A DNA stretch of 64,000 bases from JAAFHB01 sp038236995 (lineage in GTDB: Bacteria; Bacteroidota; Bacteroidia; Bacteroidales; Prolixibacteraceae). Below are positions 1-8,555 of this stretch, piece after piece. The notes beneath the pieces are model-generated. The model did not search any database and had not been told where the DNA came from. It saw only the letters and a program-made list of their open reading frames with translations. Made by a program: the position numbers and the translations under genes. How positions within the stretch are numbered: position 1 is the stretch's first letter; every line of letters begins with the position of its first letter. The stretch lies in the NCBI GenBank assembly GCA_038236995.1, contig JBBRZE010000002.1, forward strand, positions 68,738 to 132,737, read 5' to 3'.

Positions 1-1769
1 TTGCAGGTTGCCTGGGCATTTTCGGACATGGAATCATTGCCGGGGTTGGCCAGGGATTGTCGCAAAATACCGACTTCCGCTATTTTATGACCCGAAACGA
101 ACAGTCTTCGGTTCACATTGCAATGGCTTATGCAAAAATGAAAAACCGACTGGGAACTTTTGCATGCATATCATCAATCGGTCCTGGTGCCACCAATATG
201 ATCACGGGTGCCGCTTGTGCAACGATCAACCGATTACCGGTGCTGATTATTCCGGGAGATATCTTTGCCAGACGTAATGTTGCCCCTGTATTACAGCAAC
301 TGGAGTCTGCCTCAACACAGGATATTTCAGTCAATGACTGCTTTAAACCGGTTTCAAAATACTGGGACAGGATCAACAGGGCTGAACAACTCATCACATC
401 TTTACCTGAAGTAATGCGCGTGCTCACTTCACCCGCTGATACCGGCGCTGTTACACTTTGTCTGCCGCAGGATGTTCAGGCTGAAGCTTTCGATTTTCCG
501 GAAGAGTTATTTCGCAAAAGAGTGTGGAAAATTGCCCGGCCACGGCCTGATAGTTCACTCTTAAAAGAAGCTGTATCCCTTATCAAATTATCAAAAAAAC
601 CGGTAATCGTTTCGGGTGGCGGTGTAATTTACAGCGAAGCGACCGAAATATTAAAGCGATTGGTTGAACGAACCGGAATTCCGGTTACCGAAACGTTCGC
701 CGGTAAAGGTGCCCTACCCTATAATCATCCTTCTAATCTGGGTGCAGTTGGTGCGACCGGTACCCCGGGTGCAAACGAAATCACTGAACAAGCCGATTTA
801 GTGATAGGTATAGGAACACGTTACAGTGATTTCACAACAGCCTCGAAAACAGCATTCCAAAATCCCGATGTAAAATTCATTAATATCAATATAGCTGATT
901 TTGATTCATGGAAACACAGCGCACTACCACTCACCGGAGATGCCAAAGTGATCCTTGAAGAACTGTTAGAATCATTAACAAATTACAAAGTGGCCGATGA
1001 GTACCATTCACATATTGCCGGATTGAGTAAAATATGGGACGAACAGGTAAGTGAATTTTATAAGGTTTCGGGTGATATTCCTGTTTCGCAAGTCGAGGTA
1101 GTTGGCGCCGTGAACGATTTTGCAGGACCACGCGATGTAGTGCTTTGTGCGGCAGGAAGCTTACCGGGCGATCTGCATAAACTTTGGCGGACCCGCGATC
1201 CAAAAGGTTTTCAACTTGAATATGGCTATTCTACCATGGGCTATGAATGTGCTGCAGGTATCGGTGCCAAAATGGCTTGCCCCGACCGTGAGATTTACGT
1301 GATGGTAGGTGATGGGAATTACCTGATGATGAACAACGAAATCGTCACTGCCATTCAGGAGGGCATCAAGTTTAATATCATCCTTCTGAATAACAATGGA
1401 TTTGCGAGCATTGGCGGATTATCTCAATCCATAGGTTCACAACGTTTTGGAACAAAATACCGCTACCGTGATGAAGAAACAGGACTATTGACAGGAGATA
1501 TCCTTCCCGTCGATTTTGCACAAAACGCAAGGAGCCTGGGAGCTTATGTTATTGAGGCACATGACATTGATTCATTAAAAGGTGCACTTGTTGAAGCTAA
1601 ATCACAAACCCGGACCACTGTAATTACAATTGAAACAAGTCTTACTAAAGGTACACCCGGATATGCCTGGTGGGAAGTAGCCATTGCTGAAGTTTCTGAA
1701 ATTGAATCAGTTAAAATAGCACGGGCAGAATACGTAGAAAACAAAAAGAAACAGCGGTACTACTTATAA
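1..1769 (+). CDS. iolD: 3D-(3,5/4)-trihydroxycyclohexane-1,2-dione hydrolase, 5' end cut by window
   Basis: Thiamine-diphosphate enzyme of myo-inositol catabolism that opens the ring of the trihydroxycyclohexanedione made by IolE. The frame is open from position 3, so the real start lies left of the window; about 589 codons are visible and roughly 40 are probably missing. The ThDP-activating glutamate is seen in RNEQSSVHIA (glutamate codon 99-101), and the metal-ThDP signature GDGNYLMMNNE with the following LLNNNGFASIGG is near the C-terminus. The first visible residues (GIFGHGIIAGVGQ) fit the N-terminal PYR domain. It heads a same-strand run with iolA, iolE and iolG, which supports the assignment over acetolactate synthase or other family members. 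Confidence 0.93.
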   Translation, partial: AGCLGIFGHGIIAGVGQGLSQNTDFRYFMTRNEQSSVHIAMAYAKMKNRLGTFACISSIGPGATNMITGAACATINRLPVLIIPGDIFARRNVAPVLQQLESASTQDISVNDCFKPVSKYWDRINRAEQLITSLPEVMRVLTSPADTGAVTLCLPQDVQAEAFDFPEELFRKRVWKIARPRPDSSLLKEAVSLIKLSKKPVIVSGGGVIYSEATEILKRLVERTGIPVTETFAGKGALPYNHPSNLGAVGATGTPGANEITEQADLVIGIGTRYSDFTTASKTAFQNPDVKFININIADFDSWKHSALPLTGDAKVILEELLESLTNYKVADEYHSHIAGLSKIWDEQVSEFYKVSGDIPVSQVEVVGAVNDFAGPRDVVLCAAGSLPGDLHKLWRTRDPKGFQLEYGYSTMGYECAAGIGAKMACPDREIYVMVGDGNYLMMNNEIVTAIQEGIKFNIILLNNNGFASIGGLSQSIGSQRFGTKYRYRDEETGLLTGDILPVDFAQNARSLGAYVIEAHDIDSLKGALVEAKSQTRTTVITIETSLTKGTPGYAWWEVAIAEVSEIESVKIARAEYVENKKKQRYYL

Positions 1770-1953
1770 ATTATAATGTTAGAATATGAGACATGAGTAG
1801 GCGGCTGGCAGTTAGCAACTAGCTACTAGCCGATCCAAAGATCTCAATAAGCTATTTGCCAATAACAAGCGGCCGGTCGCAAGTTGCCGGCAGCCAGCAG
1901 CTAAATAAGAATCGTCACCAAATATTTTAGAACGTTTAAAACAGAGTAAAGAT
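1770..1953. repeat. intergenic region with imperfect GGC/GCTGGC/AGCTA repeats
   Basis: The iolD-iolA spacer holds two related GC-richer blocks, about 1800-1833 and 1869-1903, built from variants of GCTGGCAG, GTTAGCAAC, CTAGC and AAGTTGCCGG. They contain short self-complementary stretches such as AGTTAGCAACT. No coding frame is evident. It could be a dispersed intergenic repeat or an mRNA hairpin in the iol operon. Confidence 0.4.
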
Positions 1954-3426
1954 ATGTCAACTACATTAAAGAATTACATTAACGGACAATGGACGCGAAG
2001 CAAAAGTGTTACGATACTTGATGTGATCAATCCTGCCACCGGACAATCAATAGCAAAAGTTCCTGCCGGGTGCAGCGACGATGTTCAGGATGCAGCAGAT
2101 GCCGCTCATGAAGCGTGGCAGGCATGGCGCAATACCCCCGCCACACAACGTGTTCAATACCTGTTCAAGATGAAGCAGGTGCTTGAGGCCAACGCTGAGG
2201 AAATCGCCCAAATCTGTACAAAAGAGAGTGGTAAAACTTACGCCGAATCAAAAGGCGAAATGATTCGTGCCATAGAAAATATAGAGGTTGCCTGTGGGAT
2301 TCCGACACTGATGCAAAGTGTATTTTCGGAAGATATAGCTACTGGTGTTGACGAGTTTGTAATCCGGCAACCATTGGGCGTTGGGGCCTGCATCTCCCCT
2401 TTCAACTTCCCGATCATGATCCCTTTTTGGTTCATGCCCTATGCGATCGCTTGCGGGAACACCTATATCGTAAAGCCTTCAGAAAAAGTGCCAATGACGA
2501 TGACCCGCATATTCGAATTGCTCGAAAGTATCAATTTACCAAAAGGGGTATTAAATATGGTTCATGGAGGAAAAGAATCCGTTGACGCCATTTTGAAACA
2601 TCCATTCATCCCTGCCATAAGTTTTGTGGGGTCAACAGCAGTTGCAAAACATGTCTATCAAACAGGAACAGCCAATGGGAAAAGGGTTCAGGCACAAGGC
2701 GGCGCTAAAAATGCGATTGTCGTGATGCCGGATGCTGATGAGGAAACAACGGTCAAAATCATTGTTGACAGTGCATTTGGATGTGCCGGCCAAAGGTGTC
2801 TTGCTGCTTCGGTAGTCGTGACAGTTGGTGAAGCCAGCGAAAAAATCACGGAGAAAATCATCCGGCTGGCACAGTCAAAAAAGACAGGTTACGGAATGTC
2901 GCATGAAGTGGACATGGGGCCGGTAATTACATTGGAAAGCAAGGAAAGAATTTTGAAACTCATTCAAGCAGGGATAGATGAGGGTGCCAAACTGCTCCTC
3001 GACGGTCGGGCAGTCAAAGTTACGGGTTTTGAAGACGGTTATTTTATCGGGCCAACCATTCTTGGAGATGTCAACGTTGAAAGCCATGTTTATAAAACTG
3101 AGATCTTCGGTCCTGTTCTAACCATCATCAATGTCAATACGCTTGAAGAGGCAATTGACCTGATAAACAAGAACCGCTACGGAAATTCAGCCTGCATTTT
3201 CACACGCAGCGGTTCAGCTGCACGAAAGTTCCGTCATAATACGCTTGCTGGGAATATCGGTGTAAACATCGGGGTTGCGGCTCCAATGGCATTCTTCCCG
3301 TTCAGCGGCTGGAAGGAAAGTTTCTTTGGAGATTTGCATGGTCAATCGTCTCACGCTGTAGAGTTTTATACACAGACAAAAGTGGTGATCGAGCGATGGA
3401 ATGAAGAGTGGTCCAGAAAATTTTAA
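1954..3426 (+). CDS. iolA: CoA-acylating methylmalonate-semialdehyde dehydrogenase
   Basis: Aldehyde dehydrogenase superfamily, 490 residues, the usual family length. It oxidises malonate semialdehyde (inositol pathway) or methylmalonate semialdehyde (valine pathway) to acetyl- or propionyl-CoA with NAD+. The nucleophilic cysteine is C282 in FGCAGQRCLA, and the cofactor-domain motif ISPFNFPIMIPFW is at about 147-160. QGGAKNA (248-254) replaces the general-base glutamate motif of ordinary aldehyde dehydrogenases, as expected for the acylating class. It starts at ATG 1954 after an AGAGTAAAG leader and lies between iolD and iolE, which points to the inositol role. No iolB, iolC or iolJ homologue is visible here to make its substrate. 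Confidence 0.93.
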   Translation: MSTTLKNYINGQWTRSKSVTILDVINPATGQSIAKVPAGCSDDVQDAADAAHEAWQAWRNTPATQRVQYLFKMKQVLEANAEEIAQICTKESGKTYAESKGEMIRAIENIEVACGIPTLMQSVFSEDIATGVDEFVIRQPLGVGACISPFNFPIMIPFWFMPYAIACGNTYIVKPSEKVPMTMTRIFELLESINLPKGVLNMVHGGKESVDAILKHPFIPAISFVGSTAVAKHVYQTGTANGKRVQAQGGAKNAIVVMPDADEETTVKIIVDSAFGCAGQRCLAASVVVTVGEASEKITEKIIRLAQSKKTGYGMSHEVDMGPVITLESKERILKLIQAGIDEGAKLLLDGRAVKVTGFEDGYFIGPTILGDVNVESHVYKTEIFGPVLTIINVNTLEEAIDLINKNRYGNSACIFTRSGSAARKFRHNTLAGNIGVNIGVAAPMAFFPFSGWKESFFGDLHGQSSHAVEFYTQTKVVIERWNEEWSRKF

Positions 3427-3462
3427 TCTATCAATAAACGTATTTTTTATAACTTATTCAAA

Positions 3463-4362
3463 ATGATAAAAATAGCCAATGCTCCATGCTCATGGGGCGT
3501 CCTCGAATTTGATCTTGATGGTAAAGCAGCAGGTTTTGAACAGGTTCTTGATGAAATCGGGGAAACCGGTTATCAAGGCAGTGAACTCGGTGACTGGGGA
3601 TTTATGCCCACAGTTCCCGGTGAATTAAAGCATGAACTCGATCAGCGCGATCTCTCAATGGTCGGCGCATTTGTTCCGGTTTTTTTAAAAGACCGTTCCA
3701 AACATGTGGCTGGTGCTGAGGCTGCTGTAAAAACGGCTCAACTCATGGCAGATGCAGGTTATCGGGATTCATTTATCGTTCTTGCCGACGATAATGGAAG
3801 TGTGAAAGAACGTACCCTCAATGCAGGAAGAGTTACCGCAAATATGAGTCTTTCGGATGAAGAATGGCAAATCTTTGCTGAAGGAGCAAACTTTGTTGCC
3901 GCTGAAGTTAAAGCCAAAACAGGTCTGCGTACCGTATTTCACCACCATTGTGCTGGTTATGTCGAGACTCCCGCCGAAATTGATCAGCTAATAGCATTAA
4001 CCGATCCTTCATTGGTGGGCCTCGTGCTGGATATGGGTCATTATCAATTTGGTGGCGGCAATCCACTGGATGCATTGAAAAAACATAAAGCGCGAATCTG
4101 GCACATACATTTTAAAGATTGTCATCCCGAAATTGCTGCAAAATCAAGAACCGAAGGTTGGGATTATTTCCAGTCGGTTGGTAATGGTGTATTCTGCGAA
4201 CTTGGAAAAGGGGCAGTCGATTTTCCTGCAATCGTGGAAGAACTTACGAAACAGCATTATGCCGGTTGGATTGTTGTTGAGCAGGATGTTCTTCCCGGAA
4301 TGGGAAACCCCAAAGTGTGTGCCCGTCGAAACCGTGAATTTATAAAATCACTGGGCTTATAA
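3463..4362 (+). CDS. iolE: myo-inosose-2 dehydratase
   Basis: TIM-barrel protein of the xylose-isomerase-like/AP-endonuclease-2 superfamily, 299 residues. It dehydrates 2-keto-myo-inositol (inosose) to the diketone used by IolD. The N-terminal IANAPCSWGVLEFD is the hallmark of IolE. Metal-binding residues expected for the fold are visible in FHHHCAGYVET, LDMGHYQFGGG, WHIHFKDCH and VVEQD. It lies 36 bp after iolA and 36 bp before iolG on the same strand, consistent with one transcript. A generic sugar epimerase is less likely given the neighbours. Confidence 0.9.
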   Translation: MIKIANAPCSWGVLEFDLDGKAAGFEQVLDEIGETGYQGSELGDWGFMPTVPGELKHELDQRDLSMVGAFVPVFLKDRSKHVAGAEAAVKTAQLMADAGYRDSFIVLADDNGSVKERTLNAGRVTANMSLSDEEWQIFAEGANFVAAEVKAKTGLRTVFHHHCAGYVETPAEIDQLIALTDPSLVGLVLDMGHYQFGGGNPLDALKKHKARIWHIHFKDCHPEIAAKSRTEGWDYFQSVGNGVFCELGKGAVDFPAIVEELTKQHYAGWIVVEQDVLPGMGNPKVCARRNREFIKSLGL

Positions 4363-4398
4363 ATCATTCATTTCTACCTATATTTTAAAATTATACTA

Positions 4399-5418
4399 AT
4401 GAAAAAGTTAAAACTTGGTGTTATTGGAACCGGGAGAATTGGTAAGGTTCATATTTCTACATTGGTTCAGAATGTTCCACAGGCAGAAGTAGTTGCAATA
4501 GCTGATATTAATCAAGAGAGTGCAAACGAAATCGCAAAAGCGTTGGGTATAACAAACGTTTACAGTAATTATAAAGATGTGATCAACCATCCCGATGTTG
4601 AGGCCGTGGTTATTTGTTCGCCTACTGACACACATGCCCAATACATTATCGAGGTTGCCAAAGCCGGGAAACATATCTTCTGTGAAAAACCGGTTGATCT
4701 TTCCCTTGAGGTGATTCAAGGTGCCTTGGAAGCCGTAAAAAAAGCAGGTGTCAAACTAATGGTTGGATTTAATCGTCGGTTTGATCCTAATTTCCTGAAA
4801 ATAAAACAACTGGTTGAAGAAGGCAAGATTGGTGACCCGCACATCCTTAAAATAACTTCACGCGATCCTGCACCACCTCCGGCAGAATATAGTGCCGTTT
4901 CGGGTGGAATGTTTATGGATATGACCATCCATGATTTTGACATGGCCAGGTATATTGCCGGAAGTGAAGTAACTGAAGTCTATACAAATGCCGCTGTTTT
5001 AGTCGACCCAGAAATAGGCAAAGCCGGTGACGTCGATACGGCAATCATTACCCTCACTTTTGCAAATGGAGCCATAGGCGTCATTGATAACAGCCGCAAA
5101 GCTGTTTATGGATACGACCAGCGCGTTGAGATATTCGGATCGAAAGGGATGGCGTGTGCGGATAACAACTACCCCGAAAATCACCGCTATTTTGCGGAAG
5201 ATGGTGTTCATAGCTCGCTACCGCTGAATTTCTTTATGGAGCGTTACCTTGAAGCTTATGCCAACGAGATGAAAATTTTCTGTCAGGCAGTTGTCAACGA
5301 TCAGCCACTTCCTGTCTCTGGTGATGACGGATTAAAATCTGTAGCAATTGCATTAGCTGCCAAAAAATCATATTTAGAACATCGTCCTGTTAAACTTTCT
5401 GAGATCTTATTCGTTTAA
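4399..5418 (+). CDS. iolG: inositol 2-dehydrogenase (Gfo/Idh/MocA family)
   Basis: NAD-dependent oxidoreductase of 339 residues that oxidises myo-inositol to scyllo-inosose, the first step of the pathway. The Rossmann motif GVIGTGRIGKVH is at residues 7-18, the conserved EKP is at 96-98, and the catalytic-site segment FMDMTIHDFDMARY (Asp and His) is near 170-182. It is the last gene of the iol run. The family also contains other cyclitol and sugar dehydrogenases, so exact specificity is inferred from the iol context. Confidence 0.9.
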   Translation: MKKLKLGVIGTGRIGKVHISTLVQNVPQAEVVAIADINQESANEIAKALGITNVYSNYKDVINHPDVEAVVICSPTDTHAQYIIEVAKAGKHIFCEKPVDLSLEVIQGALEAVKKAGVKLMVGFNRRFDPNFLKIKQLVEEGKIGDPHILKITSRDPAPPPAEYSAVSGGMFMDMTIHDFDMARYIAGSEVTEVYTNAAVLVDPEIGKAGDVDTAIITLTFANGAIGVIDNSRKAVYGYDQRVEIFGSKGMACADNNYPENHRYFAEDGVHSSLPLNFFMERYLEAYANEMKIFCQAVVNDQPLPVSGDDGLKSVAIALAAKKSYLEHRPVKLSEILFV

Positions 5419-5477
5419 AACATTATTTGCTATATCCTATTGAAATTTGACATCAATTTTAATCTCTAATTTATTGA

Positions 5478-6005
5478 TATGTCAATCATTTAACATCCGT
5501 CTGGGCCGAGACTAAAACAACTGCTGAAATGGTTGTAAACTCCAATAAACATAGCCTGACTTCAAACTATGCCGACATTTTCACAATTGAACACGAAAAC
5601 GATAGCGAGATTCTCTGGGGATTAGGCGCCCGTTTGGGTGAATATCCAATCACCCCGGTCCTCATGTTACCTAATAATGTATGGAATGGTCTGCATGAAG
5701 AACCGATGGGCGTAGGATGGAGACTGGTCAGCGCTACGCTTCAATTCTATAACTCGTACCAGGCTGGAGACTTGAGAAAAGCAGCTACTGGTGCAAAACG
5801 AGGCGTTGATGTAATTACTTATAACGGATTTACGGATGTTCTGCCGGCGCCAAATAACCAGTCAACTGTGGGTTTGTGTAAAACACAATGCACCTACGTT
5901 GGTTGGGCAGCAGGTTTGTATGTGCCGGCACTGAGGTATGCTGATGTTTTATTAATTCATACTAACGGAACAATTACCCAAAATCCAGGGTATGCCGGTA
6001 GTTAA
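5478..6005 (+). pseudogene. 5'-truncated SusD/RagB-family remnant
   Basis: The visible frame resembles only the C-terminal third of a SusD-family outer-membrane glycan-binding lipoprotein: NYADIFTIEHENDSEILWG and, near the end, LRYADVLLIHTNGTITQNP match the family's NYADLF and RYADVLL segments. There is no signal peptide or lipobox. The frame opens right after a TGA at 5475-5477, with homology already under way by about 5500, so the ATG at 5529 is not a true start. Intact family members are about 500 residues or more. No SusC partner is upstream. I read it as the remains of a host glycan locus lost by deletion next to the iol operon. Confidence 0.75.
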
Positions 6006-6030
6006 TCGCTTTTGAAAATTAGCTTTCTTT

Positions 6031-6077
6031 GTACTCCTCCTTTGTTTTAAGATACAAGGGAGGAGTACTTTTTTTGA
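6031..6077 (+). terminator. rho-independent terminator after the SusD remnant
   Basis: Perfect 10-bp stem GTACTCCTCC (6031-6040) with GGAGGAGTAC (6059-6068), followed directly by seven T (6069-6075). It ends transcription on the plus strand 26 bp after the SusD remnant and sits only about 25 bp before the ROK kinase start. Confidence 0.85.
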
Positions 6078-6100
6078 AGACAATTAATCGTCCTATAATT

Positions 6101-6652
6101 ATGAGGAGTATCGAAAATATAATTGGTGTCGACCTGGGAGGCACCAATATCCGTGCAGGAAAGGTAGTTGAAAAGAAAATCATTCAACTTGCCAAAGAAC
6201 CCACACCTGCAGCTGGAACCCATTCTGAAGTGTTAGGTATGCTTTATTCGGTGATCGACAGCTGCTTTGATGACAATACAAAAAGCATCGGGATTGGAGT
6301 ACCTTCTGTCGTTGATGTTGAAAAAGGGATTGTTTACGATGTCGTAAATATTCCATCCTGGAAAACAGTCCCGTTGAAAGATATCCTGGAGAGTCGCTAT
6401 AAAGTACCGGTTTATGTGAACAACGATGCCAATTGTTTTGCATTGGGCGAAAAATACTATGGAAAAGCAAAGGATTGCAAGAGTCTTGTTGGCCTGACAA
6501 TCGGTACAGGAATGGGCAGCGGTCTTATTTTTAATGGTAAATTATATGAAGGCAAAAACTGCTGTGCCGGTGAGTTTGGAAACATCCCTTATTTGAAAAG
6601 TAATTTCGAACACTATTGCAGCGGACAATTCTTTTCTGAAGTTTTTGTTTAG
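6101..6652 (+). pseudogene. ROK-family sugar kinase, 5' part, split by the mobile element
   Basis: N-terminal part of a ROK kinase: ATP-binding motif GVDLGGTNIRAGK, then NNDANCFALGE with the catalytic Asp, and the second phosphate motif TIGTGMGSGLIFNGKLY. It breaks after YCSGQFFSE. The last codons GTT TTT GTT TAG are element sequence. The missing C-terminal part lies at 60705-61021. Joining 6101-6641 to 60705-61021 gives 858 nt, exactly 286 codons with the stop, in the same frame and giving SGQFFSEEKSISAIDAFNQ across the joint. Start chosen at ATG 6101 (MRSIENIIGVDLGG); an in-frame ATG at 6029 would place the terminator inside the gene. Confidence 0.9.
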
Positions 6653-6653
6653 T
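6627..6653. other. attL: 15-bp core plus adjacent inverted-repeat arm
   Basis: The core AATTCTTTTCTGAAG (6627-6641) is shared with the right junction. Immediately inside the element is TTTTTGTTTAGT (6642-6653), which matches the reverse complement of ACTACACAAAAA at the right end in 11 of 12 bases. This is the layout expected for the core-type recombinase sites of a tyrosine integrase. Confidence 0.85.
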
Positions 6654-6969
6654 ATATCATACATCTCTATATAAGTAATATACATATTCTATATGGAAAG
6701 AATGGGGAAAGGATTCCGTTTTTAGTCATCGGTTATTCAATGAGCAAAGAAACTAAAAAAGCTGCCCAAATATATGGACAGCCTCCCAACTATTAAAATC
6801 TTTAAAGATTTTTTACTCAAATTCATCCCTCTAACAAAAAAAGATCTGTAGGGAATAACGCATCTATCAAAGATAGCACAGATCCCCCTCATGATATTTT
6901 TGGATTATAAATATTAGCTGTATATCTGACAAATAACTAAGCTACGTAAAAAGTCTTGAGTACTTATAT
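6653..6969. other. non-coding left end of the element
   Basis: About 317 bp between attL and the end of the first GH32 gene. It is AT-rich with no credible gene. The only feature I see is the minus-strand terminator at 6755-6784; recombinase arm sites could also lie here but I cannot define them. Confidence 0.6.
6755..6784 (-). terminator. rho-independent terminator at the end of the GH32/PUL operon
   Basis: Read on the minus strand: GGCTGTCC, an 8-nt AT-rich loop, GGGCAGC, then six T. The stem has one mismatch. It lies about 190 bp downstream of the stop of the 6970-8400 gene, the last gene of the minus-strand carbohydrate cluster. Confidence 0.6.
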
Positions 6970-8400
6970 CTACCAGGTACGGGCAATCTCATGAAATTCC
7001 ATCGAAACCAACTTAATATCACCGTCAGTAAATAATTCAATGTCGTTATTATCAGGCGAGAATGCAAATTGTTCGGAATATGAAAACACACCCTTATTGG
7101 CAAAAACCTCAAGCTGACCCCAATCGACGAGAATTGTAATTTTAACATGGTTTGCTGCATCCGGAACAAGCTTTTCGTCGAGCAAAACCTGGCTTTTTAT
7201 ATGATATGCAACTGTCTTATTTGCAATTTTGAACCCAAATTTTGAAGCAGTGGTATTCGCCAAATCAAATTCAGCGACCAATTCAAACGTCTTCGATTTT
7301 GTTTTAGATAAAAGATTACTATTTGGATTTAGGGATTGGCTATCCCATTTTTGTGAGTTTGAATACAAAGATGAAATTTCACTGATTGGATTACGTGTTA
7401 TCCTCATTTGTCCGTCTGAAGTAATCAATCCGACAGAAACAGGGAAAGTAGCATTTCTTTTCCATACAGTTTCACCAAGACCCCCATTCCAGTGATCCAT
7501 CCATGCAAGTTGAATGATTCGTTCATCCTGGTTTGGAAGACTACCGGTTGGAAAAGATTGTGCGGCATAAAAATCATGTCCTAAGGTCATTACATGTTGT
7601 GCTTGTCCTTCTTCCCGGATAAATGATGTCCCATCAAATTTTCCTACAACGTAAGTACCATTTGCATCCATTAATACCCATTTCATATTCTTCTTGTTTC
7701 CATCCAGCGGCAATTCGAAAATATCGGGACATTCGAATCCGAAATTTATATTGCTTAAAAATGTCCAGTTTATAAGGTCCTTTGAACCATAAAAGGTGGT
7801 GCCATTTTCGTAAATTGCCATAATCCATTTTGAGCTTGGCTTGTGAAAAAAGACACGAGGATCGCGTGGATCTGCATCTTTGGTCGGATTTGCAACCGGG
7901 TTATTTTTAAAATTGTGCCACGATTTCCCACTATCAATACTCCAGGCCAAACATGTTCCAACAGCAGTTCCTGTGTATATTGCCACGATAGCTTCATCTG
8001 TCGATCCGGTAATCTTTTTTGAAGTTTCTCCGGATACAACAACAGCACTTCCGGAAAATACATGTTCCCCGGAAACATTCCTTAATGCATCAGAAGGTAA
8101 AAATGATTTCTGAGGGATCAAGGCTACTCCTTCATCTTTCCAATGCAATAAGTCAGTAGATGTGGCATAGCCACCATGCCTGATAGATTCACCCCATTGA
8201 TAGATCATGTGATACTTTCCACCTTGATATACCAACCCATTAATATCGTTCATCCAGCCAGATTTGGGGCTGAAATGATATTGCCCTCGAAAATTTTCGG
8301 TGTAATTAATCTCATTTTGCTCGGGCTTATATTGAGCGAGAACAGGAAATTGAATCACTGCAAGAAAAATGACAAGAATAAAAATAAGGCGATGTTTCAT
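6970..8400 (-). CDS. GH32 fructan beta-fructosidase (levanase/inulinase type), secreted
   Basis: Glycoside hydrolase family 32 enzyme, 476 residues, with a signal peptide (MKHRLIFILVIFLAVIQFPVLAQ). The five-blade propeller carries all three catalytic motifs: nucleophile in WMNDING (D52), transition-state stabiliser in RDP (D180) and acid/base in FECPD (E223). The C-terminal beta-sandwich contains WGQLEVFANKGVFSYSEQF. It should release fructose from levan, inulin or sucrose-type ends in the periplasm or at the surface. It is the last gene of the element's minus-strand carbohydrate cluster, 155 bp after the GH127-like gene. NDING instead of NDPNG is a mild variant of the motif. Confidence 0.9.
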   Translation of the reverse strand: MKHRLIFILVIFLAVIQFPVLAQYKPEQNEINYTENFRGQYHFSPKSGWMNDINGLVYQGGKYHMIYQWGESIRHGGYATSTDLLHWKDEGVALIPQKSFLPSDALRNVSGEHVFSGSAVVVSGETSKKITGSTDEAIVAIYTGTAVGTCLAWSIDSGKSWHNFKNNPVANPTKDADPRDPRVFFHKPSSKWIMAIYENGTTFYGSKDLINWTFLSNINFGFECPDIFELPLDGNKKNMKWVLMDANGTYVVGKFDGTSFIREEGQAQHVMTLGHDFYAAQSFPTGSLPNQDERIIQLAWMDHWNGGLGETVWKRNATFPVSVGLITSDGQMRITRNPISEISSLYSNSQKWDSQSLNPNSNLLSKTKSKTFELVAEFDLANTTASKFGFKIANKTVAYHIKSQVLLDEKLVPDAANHVKITILVDWGQLEVFANKGVFSYSEQFAFSPDNNDIELFTDGDIKLVSMEFHEIARTW

Positions 8401-8555
8401 TGTTTTTTAATATTTAATCAAACAAAATACAAATGAATTATTCAATTTTATAACCCGACAGATTTTAAAAATAAGGATTTCATGTATTTGAAGTAAGTCA
8501 ATTCTCTTTTTGTATCATACCTGACTGATTAACTTCATTCACTGCCATAAAGCTC

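Noticed and set aside
5529..6005. Independent 158-residue gene starting at ATG 5529
   Set aside because: SusD-like sequence already runs upstream of this ATG, and the protein lacks signal and N-terminal domain, so it is a gene remnant.
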